Positions 1 through 5,523 of a DNA stretch of 9,817 bases are shown here, piece by piece. The notes under the pieces were generated by a model. It did not search any database. It was not told the DNA's origin and saw nothing but the letters and a program-made list of their open reading frames with translations. The number at the start of each line of letters is the position of its first letter. The first letter of the stretch is position 1. The stretch is from an uncultured Oscillibacter sp. (GTDB taxonomy: Bacteria > Bacillota > Clostridia > Oscillospirales > Oscillospiraceae), in contig CAJUOD010000103.1 in assembly GCA_910587875.1 (NCBI GenBank), forward strand, positions 1-9,817, read 5' to 3'. Both the position numbers and the translations under genes were made by a program.

Positions 1-35
1 TCGATTCTTCTCTCGTAGCTTTCAAACAGAGCCAT
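1..35 (-). CDS. GGGtGRT-family protein, N-terminal 11 codons only (partial)
   Basis: Only the start of this gene lies in the window. Read on the minus strand it begins MALFESYERRI and runs off the left edge. An AGGAGG ribosome site at 45-50 sits 9 nt before the ATG, so this is a real translation start. From memory, this N-terminus resembles proteins named GGGtGRT (a conserved family of unknown function in anaerobic Firmicutes), which are usually encoded next to a NifU-like Fe-S scaffold gene, as here. The 19-bp gap to the upstream gene, with no terminator in it, implies one transcript. The call rests on 11 residues plus context; the rest of the protein must be read in the adjoining sequence. 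Confidence 0.6.
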   Translation of the reverse strand, partial: MALFESYERRI

Positions 36-54
36 TTCTCAATTCCTCCTTTTC

Positions 55-747
55 TTACTCGTGACGGGGGTCGATATACTTGGCGGCCCCGTCGAACTGG
101 CCGTAGTGGCCCTTGGCCTTTTCCAGGGCCTCGTTGGCGCCCGTTCCCTTTTTGATGGCGTCCATCATTTTGCCCAGGTTCACGAACTCGTAGCCCACGA
201 TTTCGTCGTCCTTGTTCAGGGCGATACGGGTCACGTAGCCCTCGGCCATTTCCAGGTAGCGGGGGCCCTTGGCCTTGGTGCCGAACATGGTGCCCACCTG
301 GCTCCGCAGGCCCTTGCCCAGGTCCTCCAGGGAGGCGCCCACGGGCAGGCCGCCCTCGGAGAACGCGGTCTGGGTCCGGCCGTAGACGATCTGGAGGAAC
401 AGCTCCCGCATGGCGGTGTTGATGGCGTCGCACACCAGGTCGGTGTTCAGGGCCTCCAGCAGGGTCTTGCCGATGAGGATCTCAGAGGCCATAGCGGCGG
501 AGTGGGTCATGCCGGAGCAGCCCAGGGTCTCCACCAGGGCCTCCTCGATGATCCCGTCCTTGACGTTGAGGGTCAGCTTGCACGCGCCCTGCTGGGGGGC
601 GCACCAGCCCACGCCGTGGGTGAGGCCGGAGATGTCCTTGATCTCCTTGGCCTGGACCCACTTGCCCTCCTCGGGGATGGGGGCGGGACCGTGGTACGCG
701 CCCTTGGCGACGGGGCACATGTTCTGCACTTCGGTGGAATAGATCAT
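55..747 (-). CDS. NifU/IscU-like iron-sulfur cluster assembly scaffold protein
   Basis: A complete 230-residue cytoplasmic protein. Residues 57-100 hold an IscU/NifU_N-like strand-loop-helix, with Cys77 in LGCSGMTHSAAMASEILIGK matching the GCGxxxASSSxxTE region of IscU. Five cysteines are present (11, 49, 56, 77, 106); Cys49 and Cys56 in the GWCAPQQGAC stretch and Cys77 or Cys106 are plausible cluster ligands. It is longer than classic IscU (about 130 residues): roughly 50 extra residues precede the core and about 100 follow, including a Gly/Lys-rich region at 144-163. An AAAGGA site at 758-763, 10 nt upstream, supports the ATG. It is first in an operon with the GGGtGRT gene and is driven by the promoter at 827-855. 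The role as a scaffold is inferred from the family; no isc/suf/nif partner is visible. Confidence 0.72.
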   Translation of the reverse strand: MIYSTEVQNMCPVAKGAYHGPAPIPEEGKWVQAKEIKDISGLTHGVGWCAPQQGACKLTLNVKDGIIEEALVETLGCSGMTHSAAMASEILIGKTLLEALNTDLVCDAINTAMRELFLQIVYGRTQTAFSEGGLPVGASLEDLGKGLRSQVGTMFGTKAKGPRYLEMAEGYVTRIALNKDDEIVGYEFVNLGKMMDAIKKGTGANEALEKAKGHYGQFDGAAKYIDPRHE

Positions 748-826
748 AGTCGTCCAATCCTTTCCTTTTCATATTTTTTCGGGGCCGGGCCGGAGGGACC
801 CGCCTCCCGGAGCTTCGCGCGCTCAT

Positions 827-855
827 ATTATATCGGTAAACGATTACCTTGTCAA
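827..855 (-). promoter_or_regulatory. Sigma-A promoter of the NifU-like operon
   Basis: On the minus strand there is a perfect -35 TTGACA (850-855), a 17-bp spacer, and a perfect -10 TATAAT (827-832). Transcription should begin near 820, giving a leader of about 73 nt that includes a GC-rich stretch (780-815) before the ribosome site. A perfect consensus promoter suggests strong expression unless repressed. It lies just past the tRNA-Val terminator, so the operon is transcribed independently of the tRNA. Confidence 0.85.
835..848. promoter_or_regulatory. LacI-family-like operator inside the promoter spacer
   Basis: The plus strand reads GGTAAACGATTACC. The arms GGTAA/TTACC are perfect, and the core AAnCGnTT with a central CG is the hallmark of LacI/GalR-family operators. 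It fills positions 2 to 15 of the 17-bp spacer between perfect -35 and -10 boxes, where a bound repressor would block RNA polymerase. No LacI-type regulator is encoded in the window, so any regulator would act from elsewhere. The pattern is seen directly; the regulator family is inferred. Confidence 0.5.
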
Positions 856-882
856 GGAAGAAACGCCTGGCAAAAAGAAAGA

Positions 883-901
883 GGCACGCCAAAGGCGTGC
901 C
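883..901 (-). terminator. Intrinsic terminator of tRNA-Val
   Basis: A perfect 8-bp stem (GGCACGCC/GGCGTGCC) with a 3-nt loop lies 8 nt beyond the tRNA CCA end on the minus strand. It is followed by the T-rich run TCTTTCTTTTTG. Its position between the tRNA and the next promoter fits a transcription stop for the tRNA. Confidence 0.85.
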
Positions 902-909
902 TTCTTTTC

Positions 910-986
910 TGGTGGACGATACAGGACTCGAACCTGTGACCCCCTGCACGTCAAGCAGGTGCTCTAGCCAGCTGAGCTAATCGTCC
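910..986 (-). tRNA. tRNA-Val (anticodon GAC)
   Basis: A full cloverleaf is visible on the minus strand: 7-bp acceptor stem GGACGAT/ATCGTCC, D stem GCTC/GAGC, anticodon stem CCTGC/GCAGG around the loop TTGACGT (anticodon GAC, reading GUC codons and GUU by wobble), a 5-nt variable loop, T stem ACAGG/CCTGT around TTCGAGT, discriminator A, and a genome-encoded CCA at 910-912. Total length is 77 nt. It has its own promoter (1002-1030) and terminator (883-901), so it is a single-gene transcript. Confidence 0.97.
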
Positions 987-1001
987 GAAGCGAACACATA
1001 T

Positions 1002-1030
1002 AAGATACACGAACCGACCCCGTTTGTCAA
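1002..1030 (-). promoter_or_regulatory. Promoter of tRNA-Val
   Basis: On the minus strand there is a perfect -35 TTGACA at 1025-1030, a 17-bp spacer and a -10 TATCTT at 1002-1007 (4 of 6 consensus bases). The expected start is near 995, about 9 nt before the mature tRNA 5' end, which is normal for a tRNA transcript. Confidence 0.75.
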
Positions 1031-1038
1031 GCCCTTTC

Positions 1039-1067
1039 TTGCGCTTTTCTTTTTTTTCTGCTATACT
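1039..1067 (+). promoter_or_regulatory. Promoter of the short-chain dehydrogenase gene
   Basis: A -35 TTGCGC at 1039-1044 (4 of 6 bases), a 17-bp T-rich spacer and a -10 TATACT at 1062-1067 (5 of 6). The expected start is near 1074, giving a short 24-nt leader with AAGGAG at 1084-1089. It is arranged back to back with the tRNA-Val promoter and does not overlap it. Confidence 0.65.
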
Positions 1068-1097
1068 GCCCCCATCAAAGAAAAAGGAGCTGATCCC

Positions 1098-1832
1098 ATG
1101 AGAGCATCCGCCCTGGTCACCGGGGCCTCCCGGGGCATCGGGAGGGCCGTTGCCGCCGCCCTGGCCCGGGAGGGCTGGCCCGTCTGCGTAAACTTCCTGG
1201 AGCGCCGGGACGCCGCCGAGGCGCTGGTCCGGGAGCTCCGCGCCCAGGGCCATGCCGCCATGGCCTTCCAGGCGGATGTGGCGGACCGGGGGGCCGTGGA
1301 GGCCATGGTCCGGGCCGCGTCGGAGGCGCTGGGCCCCGTGGAGCTGCTGGTAAACAACGCGGGGATCTCCCAATACGGCCTCTTTCAGGATGTGGACGAC
1401 GCCCTGTGGGACCGGGTGCTGGCGGTGAACCTCACCGGGCCCCGGAACGCGATCCGGGCCGTCCTGCCCCACATGCTGGACGTAAAGCGGGGCTGCGTCG
1501 TCAACATCTCCTCCATGTGGGGCCTCCGGGGGGCCAGCTGCGAGGCGGCCTACGCCGCGGCCAAGGCGGGGCTCATCGGCCTGACCCGGTCCCTGGCCCT
1601 GGAGCTGGCCCCGTCGGGCATCCGGGTGAACTGCGTGGCCCCGGGGTGCGTGGAGACGGACATGGTGCGGGTCCTGGGAGAGGAGACCCGAAAGATGCTG
1701 GCGGAGGAGACCCCCCTGGGCCGCCTGGGGAGGCCGGAGGAGATCGCGGAGGCGGTGGCCTTTTTGGCCTCGGAAAAGGCGGCGTTCATCACCGGGCAGG
1801 TGCTGACCGCCGACGGGGGATTTATCGTATAG
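1098..1832 (+). CDS. Short-chain dehydrogenase/reductase; probable EF-P 5-aminopentanone reductase (YmfI-like)
   Basis: A complete 244-residue classical SDR with a Rossmann fold binding NAD(P)H. Visible motifs are TGASRGIG (8-15), NNAG (86-89), Asn111, the catalytic Ser139, Tyr152 and Lys156 (YAAAK), and the APG turn (181-183). The ATG is set by AAGGAG 8 nt upstream. The length matches FabG. Arg36/Arg37 after the second strand suggest NADPH preference (inference). The stretch SMWGLRGASCEAAY (139-152) resembles the WGxxGASCEVxYS signature I recall from Firmicutes YmfI, which reduces the 5-aminopentanone group on EF-P. FabG-type 3-oxoacyl-ACP reductase remains possible, but there are no fatty-acid genes nearby. 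It is a single-gene unit. The SDR class is certain; the EF-P role is about even odds. Confidence 0.8.
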   Translation: MRASALVTGASRGIGRAVAAALAREGWPVCVNFLERRDAAEALVRELRAQGHAAMAFQADVADRGAVEAMVRAASEALGPVELLVNNAGISQYGLFQDVDDALWDRVLAVNLTGPRNAIRAVLPHMLDVKRGCVVNISSMWGLRGASCEAAYAAAKAGLIGLTRSLALELAPSGIRVNCVAPGCVETDMVRVLGEETRKMLAEETPLGRLGRPEEIAEAVAFLASEKAAFITGQVLTADGGFIV

Positions 1833-1837
1833 CACAA

Positions 1838-1865
1838 AACGGGGAGGCCGTACGGCCTCCCCGTT
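1838..1865. terminator. Bidirectional terminator palindrome between convergent genes
   Basis: A perfect 28-bp palindrome with 13-bp arms (AACGGGGAGGCCG and its complement) around TA. It starts 6 nt after the SDR stop codon and ends 7 nt before the stop of the convergent small gene. On the minus strand the hairpin runs into TTTTGTG; on the plus strand it is followed by CGCGTTTTAC. The minus direction is therefore the better intrinsic terminator, but it probably serves both genes. Confidence 0.75.
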
Positions 1866-1871
1866 CGCGTT

Positions 1872-2042
1872 TTACTGATACCGGTACTGCATCCCGGTAT
1901 ACTGCTCGATGCAGCTGAAAAACAGGTCCCGGTTTCGGAACTCCAGAAGCTTGCAGTCCTCCTCCTCATGGAAGGACACGATGCGGCGGCGGGTGTCGAC
2001 CCAGACGCGCCACAGGTTCTGGGCGGTTGTTGTTTGCTCCAT
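1872..2042 (-). CDS. Small conserved hypothetical protein (56 aa)
   Basis: The protein starts MEQTTTAQNLWRVWVDTR and ends GMQYRYQ, with no signal peptide or membrane segment. The ATG at 2042 is preceded by AAAGGAG (2052-2058) at 9-nt spacing; a GTG 27 nt further upstream lies at the edge of the same ribosome site and is a poorer start. The composition (VWVDTRRRIVSFHEEEDCKLLEF, split here as WVDTRRRIVSF then HEEEDCKLLEF) suggests a compact strand-strand-helix fold. I recall similar unnamed proteins in Oscillospiraceae, but no function is known to me. It converges on the SDR gene, shares its terminator, and has a possible -10 TATAAT at 2079-2084 embedded in an inverted repeat. Function: unknown. 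Confidence 0.65.
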   Translation of the reverse strand: MEQTTTAQNLWRVWVDTRRRIVSFHEEEDCKLLEFRNRDLFFSCIEQYTGMQYRYQ

Positions 2043-2072
2043 AGGGGGAGGCTCCTTTCTCCTTGGCACTTG

Positions 2073-2092
2073 TCGTCTATTATATAAGACGA
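2073..2092 (-). promoter_or_regulatory. Candidate promoter and dyad of the small hypothetical gene
   Basis: On the minus strand a perfect TATAAT (2079-2084) lies in the 8-nt centre of a 6-bp perfect inverted repeat, TCGTCT/AGACGA (2073-2078 and 2087-2092). No good -35 hexamer is found 16 to 19 bp upstream. A run of A/T tracts (2124-2144) lies further upstream. Either a regulator uses the dyad to cover or activate a promoter with a poor -35, or the match is chance. Confidence 0.4.
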
Positions 2093-2123
2093 TCCAGGAG
2101 GCGGTTTTGTTTCACTCCGCCGG

Positions 2124-2144
2124 GAAATTTTTTAAAAATTTTTT
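2124..2144. other. A/T tract between permease and small hypothetical gene
   Basis: An almost pure A/T block of alternating A and T runs, flanked by CCGGG (2120-2124) and CGG (2145-2147), in otherwise GC-rich sequence. It starts about 15 bases past the permease stop codon. It does not form a normal GC hairpin plus U-run in either direction, so it is not a convincing intrinsic terminator. Such tracts are intrinsically curved and could serve as an upstream element or a protein-binding spot. Confidence 0.4.
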
Positions 2145-2158
2145 CGGCCCCTCCCCGG

Positions 2159-4207
2159 TCAGTGGAGCAGCGCGGCGTCCACCTCCTCCCCGGGGTAGAC
2201 GTAAGCTTCCTCGGGGTAGACCATGTCGGCGGGGTAGAAGCCCCCGTCGTAATAGCCGCTGTAGGGGTCCTCGTAGGTGTAGGGAATCCCCTTCTCCTCG
2301 TTCTCCAGGGCGCTGCGCTCCGCGTAGGTCAGCAGCCTTCGGCTCTCGTTCACCACACCCAGGTCCTCCAGGGCCTTCAGCGTCTCTGTGCAGTAGACGG
2401 AGAGGGTCAGGGAGACGGGCTGGGAGTGGGAGCCCGCCCGGGGACGGCCCAGATAAGTGACGGAGTAATAGAGGTCCAGGTCCGCGGTGTAGGCAGCCTT
2501 CTCATAGCGGCCGTCCAGCATGAACAGCGTCCGCCCGAAGTTTCCCGCCGCCACGTCCCGCCGGACGGCGGCCTCCAGGGCCTTGGCCTGGTCCAGGGTC
2601 AGGTCCACCTGCTCCATCTCCTTCGTCTCCGGGTTGTAGAGCCGGGCGGCATAGCCGCCGGTGAGGCGGGCCTCGATGTTCTCTCCGGAGATTTGGTCGA
2701 AGATGTTGGCCTCCTGGATGAGAGGGTCGGAGGCCAGGGCCGCCAGCTTTTGCAGAGCCTCCGATTTGTCCATCAGGATATCGTTGCAGGGGAGGTTATA
2801 GCTGCGGTTGACCCACCCGCTGAAGTCTTCCGGGTCCTCATAGTAATCCAGGTCAAAATAGGCGTAATGGGTCTCGCCCTCGAAGTGGTCCCGGTCCAGG
2901 GTTTCCCGTTCCGCCACGATGGCCCGGTGGACCTCCAGGACCTGCCGGATGGCGGCGGGGTCATCCAGCAAGACGGACACGCCGGGGCCATTCCACCCGC
3001 GCATCCAGAAGCGGACCTGCTGGACCTGCTCCTCCCGGGGGATCCAGGTCTCCATGCCGAGGGGATCCGCCGCCACGGCGAAGCACAGGGCCACAGCCGC
3101 CAGCAATGTAGCCAGGGCCCCCTTCCAGGTCCCCCGGAAGACCCGGAGGGACTTGGCCAGGAGCATGGAGGCGATGTAGTACCCGATGAGCCCGGCCACG
3201 GCCATACACACGGCCATGGGCAGGGCGGAGGCGGCGGTGCGGTAGTCCTCGAAGAACAGGCCGTAGAGGGCCATGCCCCCGGCCAGGGCGGCGCAGAGGG
3301 CCACGCCGTAGCGGAACACGGGCTTCATCCACCCAACGGCCACTACGTCCCCGGCGCTCTCGCTCCTCCTCCGGCGGTACAATCCCCAGGCGAAGGCCAG
3401 CAGGACCACGCCAACCAGGGTGTACACGGCGATGAGCCAGCCGTTGACCAGCGTGACGGACTCCAGGACGGCTTGCTCCCAGCCCTCGGGGTTGAGGATC
3501 TGCGTATACACCGTGTCCACGTTCAGCTTGCGGGTCAGGTACATGGTGGGACTCAGAAACTCAATCGCGCCCTGATAGGACCGCTCAACGCCGAAGTAGA
3601 ACATGGTCGTCAGCAGGGTGACCAGCCACTCCAGCCCGGCGGCGATGAAGTGGAAGATGAAATAGAACCCGGCAAAGGCGAAGGGGTTGCCGGTGATGAA
3701 CGCTACCGCCGTGGCGGAGGCGAAGAAGAAAAAGCTCAGCCCCAGCACGCTGAGGATGGTCACCCCCAGGCCCACGGGGTCCAGCCCTCCCACCACAGCG
3801 AAAACGGCGACGCACAGGGTCCCGGTGACGGCGTAGGGAATCAGCATCATGGACATCCCCGAGAGGAAGTCGGTGACGAAAAGCCCCTTCCGGGTGACGG
3901 GCAGGGAGTGGTACATCCCCACGCTCTTGGGATTGTACAGCCAGCCCCAGGCCGCCAGGGCGCACAGCGCCGCGTACAGCAGGGAGATGGTGGGGATGAT
4001 CCAAGCCACCACCTCGTAGTAGCACCTGGTGATATCCAGGGGGTCGCTCATGGTTTCCCCGAAGAAGCTGCCCTCCCGGATGAGAATGGCGAGGAAGGCC
4101 AGGGGGAACAGGGCCCCGATGGCGGACGCGCCGCCCCACAGGGGCCAGAAGCGGGCCAGGTTCTTCTTGAACAGGGTCCCGTTAAAGTACGATGTCTTTG
4201 ACCGCAT
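2159..4207 (-). CDS. ABC transporter permease, YtrC/DUF6449-like, with large C-terminal domain
   Basis: A complete 682-residue membrane protein. Hydrophobic segments are visible near residues 23-44, 68-90, 113-138, 146-172, 178-203, 255-277, 299-318, 328-350 and 363-380, so about nine helices. The N-terminal part contains the stretch KSVGMYHSLPVTRKGLFVTD, typical of clostridial permeases paired with YtrB-like ATPases. Residues about 381-682 form a hydrophilic domain of roughly 300 residues, probably outside the membrane, ending in a Tyr/Gly/acid-rich tail. The ATG overlaps the ATPase gene by 26 bp and has GGAGG 8 nt upstream, so the two are translationally coupled. The substrate is unknown. 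Ytr systems in Bacillus respond to cell-wall antibiotics, so an envelope role is an inference. No clear terminator follows. Confidence 0.82.
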   Translation of the reverse strand: MRSKTSYFNGTLFKKNLARFWPLWGGASAIGALFPLAFLAILIREGSFFGETMSDPLDITRCYYEVVAWIIPTISLLYAALCALAAWGWLYNPKSVGMYHSLPVTRKGLFVTDFLSGMSMMLIPYAVTGTLCVAVFAVVGGLDPVGLGVTILSVLGLSFFFFASATAVAFITGNPFAFAGFYFIFHFIAAGLEWLVTLLTTMFYFGVERSYQGAIEFLSPTMYLTRKLNVDTVYTQILNPEGWEQAVLESVTLVNGWLIAVYTLVGVVLLAFAWGLYRRRRSESAGDVVAVGWMKPVFRYGVALCAALAGGMALYGLFFEDYRTAASALPMAVCMAVAGLIGYYIASMLLAKSLRVFRGTWKGALATLLAAVALCFAVAADPLGMETWIPREEQVQQVRFWMRGWNGPGVSVLLDDPAAIRQVLEVHRAIVAERETLDRDHFEGETHYAYFDLDYYEDPEDFSGWVNRSYNLPCNDILMDKSEALQKLAALASDPLIQEANIFDQISGENIEARLTGGYAARLYNPETKEMEQVDLTLDQAKALEAAVRRDVAAGNFGRTLFMLDGRYEKAAYTADLDLYYSVTYLGRPRAGSHSQPVSLTLSVYCTETLKALEDLGVVNESRRLLTYAERSALENEEKGIPYTYEDPYSGYYDGGFYPADMVYPEEAYVYPGEEVDAALLH

Positions 4208-5075
4208 AGTCGGCGCCTCCTAACTCATAGATGAAGATTTCCTCCAGGGTCAGCGGCACGGCGTCCACCAGCATGGGCTCGTAAACCGCCAGGCGGTGGG
4301 TGGCCTCCTCCGCGCTCATGCGCATGATGAGGGTGTGGATACGCCCCACCTTGGAGGCGTGGAGGACCTCCAGGTCCCCGGGCACGTCGCCGCCATCCTT
4401 GAACACGACCTGGAGTTTGACCATGTTGTCCTGGAGCTGGGCCAGGGACCGCTCCAGCAGGACCTTGCCGTGGTCCAGGATGCCCACGTGGTCGCACACG
4501 TCCTCCAGCTCCCGCAGGTTGTGGGAGGAGACGAGGACCGTGGTCCCCCGCTGGGCCACGTCCCCCAGCACCAACGACCAGACCTGACGCCGCATGACGG
4601 GGTCCAGGCCGTCCACCGGCTCGTCGAGAACCAGGTAATCCGGCATAGCGCTGAGGGTCAGCCAGAAGGCGGCCTGCTTCTGCATGCCCTTGCTCAGGCG
4701 GCGCAGGGGCCGCCGCTCGTCGATCTCGAAGACCTCCTTCAGCTTCTCATAGCGCTCCATGGAGAAGTTCGGGTAGAAGCCCCGGTAGAACCGGCACATG
4801 TCCCGGATGCTGGCCTGGGGGAAGTAATACCAGTCGTCGGCGATGGCGGCGATCCGGGCCTTCAGGGCCTCGTTCTCCCAGACGCTCTGGCCGTCGAAGG
4901 CCAGCTCCCCCTCGTCGGGGCGGTAGATGCCCGTCAGGCACCGGATGAGGGTGGACTTCCCCGCGCCGTTGGGGCCGACGAGGCCGTACACGCTGCCCGC
5001 CGGAACGGACAGGCTCACCCCGTCCAGGGCGGCGAAGCCGTCGAAGCGCTTGACGGTGTTTGTCACTTGAATCAT
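4182..5075 (-). CDS. ABC transporter ATP-binding protein (YtrB-like)
   Basis: A 297-residue ABC ATPase that powers the permease encoded next. Motifs: Walker A GPNGAGKST (34-42), signature LSKGMQ (127-132, a variant of LSGGQ common in this subgroup), Walker B YLVLDEP (147-153), D-loop GLDP (156-159) and H-loop His185 (SSH). About 80 residues after the nucleotide-binding domain form a C-terminal extension. The start MIQVTNTVKR is chosen because AAGGAGG (5083-5089) lies 7 nt upstream and the ATG overlaps the gntR TGA (ATGA, 5072-5075); the reading frame stays open further upstream, but that part lies over gntR and its promoter. It is the middle gene of a GntR-ATPase-permease operon. The class is certain; the cargo is not known. 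Confidence 0.93.
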   Translation of the reverse strand: MIQVTNTVKRFDGFAALDGVSLSVPAGSVYGLVGPNGAGKSTLIRCLTGIYRPDEGELAFDGQSVWENEALKARIAAIADDWYYFPQASIRDMCRFYRGFYPNFSMERYEKLKEVFEIDERRPLRRLSKGMQKQAAFWLTLSAMPDYLVLDEPVDGLDPVMRRQVWSLVLGDVAQRGTTVLVSSHNLRELEDVCDHVGILDHGKVLLERSLAQLQDNMVKLQVVFKDGGDVPGDLEVLHASKVGRIHTLIMRMSAEEATHRLAVYEPMLVDAVPLTLEEIFIYELGGADYAVKDIVL

Positions 5076-5470
5076 GTCGTTCCCTCCTTGCCGCCCCCGG
5101 CGGGGGCCCCGCCGGATGGCTCTTCCTCCAGAAGAGCCATCAGCTCCTCCTGGCTGACGCCGAGATACTTGAGCTCCGCCACCAGCTCCCGGAGTTTTTC
5201 CCGGAGCTCCTCCCGGCGGGACGCGTCGGCGTCCGGGTCCCCGGTGGCAAAGCTGCCCTTGCCGGGGACGGAATAGATGTACCCCTCGCCCTCCAGCTCG
5301 TTGTAGGCCCGCTGGATGGTGTTGGGGTTGATGGACAGCTGCGTCGCCAGGGACCGGACCGACGGGAGCTTCTCGTCCGTCCCGATGGCCCCGGTGACAA
5401 TCAGCTTGCGGAGCCCGTCCTTGATCTGTTCGTAGATAGGCCGGGAGTCCCGATAGTTGAGGCTGATCAC
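5072..5470 (-). CDS. GntR-family transcriptional regulator, YtrA subfamily
   Basis: A 132-residue regulator with an N-terminal winged helix (about 1-77): SRPIYEQIKDGLRKLIVTGA, then LPSVRSLATQLSINPNTIQRAY (recognition helix split as LPSVRSLATQL and SINPNTIQRAY), then the wing GYIYSVPGKGSFA. Only about 55 residues follow, helical and Glu/Lys-rich, too short for a FadR or UTRA ligand domain; this short form defines the YtrA type. The start is GTG at 5468-5470, with GGGAAGG (5477-5483) 6 nt away; the N-terminus MISLNYRDSRPIYEQI is typical for the family. It is the first gene of the ABC operon and very likely its autorepressor, acting at 5524-5558. The last codons contain two strong hairpins (5097-5140). 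The stop overlaps the ATPase start. Confidence 0.9.
   Translation of the reverse strand: MISLNYRDSRPIYEQIKDGLRKLIVTGAIGTDEKLPSVRSLATQLSINPNTIQRAYNELEGEGYIYSVPGKGSFATGDPDADASRREELREKLRELVAELKYLGVSQEELMALLEEEPSGGAPAGGGKEGTT
5097..5140 (-). repeat. Two abutting hairpins in the 3' end of gntR
   Basis: ATGGCTCTTC (5116-5125) and its exact complement (5131-5140) form a 10-bp stem with a 5-nt loop; g5115 and c5141 can add one more pair. Directly next to it, CCGGCGGGG (5097-5105) and CCCCGCCGG (5107-5115) form 9-bp arms around one base. Both lie in translated gntR codons, ending 22 nt before the ATPase ATG. No U-run follows, so neither is a plain terminator. Confidence 0.55.
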
Positions 5471-5480
5471 CGCGTACCTT

Positions 5481-5510
5481 CCCTTCCGCGGCGGAAGGGG
5501 CTTCCGCCGC
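5481..5510 (-). promoter_or_regulatory. gntR leader with competing hairpins next to the ribosome site
   Basis: In the minus-strand leader, segment 1 (5501-5510, GCGGCGGAAG) pairs perfectly over 10 bp with segment 2 (5488-5497) around a 3-nt loop. Segment 2 plus its flank (5491-5499) can instead pair over 9 perfect bp with segment 3 (5481-5489, GCGGAAGGG), which leads straight into the GGGAAGG ribosome site of the GTG start. The two folds exclude each other. Regulation through this switch is inference only. Confidence 0.4.
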
Positions 5511-5523
5511 TGCTGTGTTGGTG

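Noticed and set aside
61..939. A 292-codon plus-strand frame over the NifU-like gene and tRNA
   Set aside because: It is antisense to a motif-bearing gene and runs through the promoter, terminator and part of the tRNA.
2043..2069. GTG start at 2069 for the small hypothetical protein
   Set aside because: The added residues (PRRKEPPP) are translated ribosome-site sequence; AAAGGAG is well placed for the ATG at 2042.
2120..2158. A/T block as a permease terminator
   Set aside because: No GC stem precedes a U-run in the minus direction; the CCGGG/CCCGG flanks are too far apart and the interior pairs only as A/T runs.
2063..4201. A 712-codon open frame on the plus strand
   Set aside because: It is the antisense shadow of the ABC permease in GC-rich DNA: low-complexity Gly/His/Gln-rich translation, no ribosome site, no family motif.
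4296..5276. A 326-codon plus-strand frame over the ATPase and gntR
   Set aside because: It is the antisense shadow of two genes with clear motifs, with no ribosome site or recognisable product.
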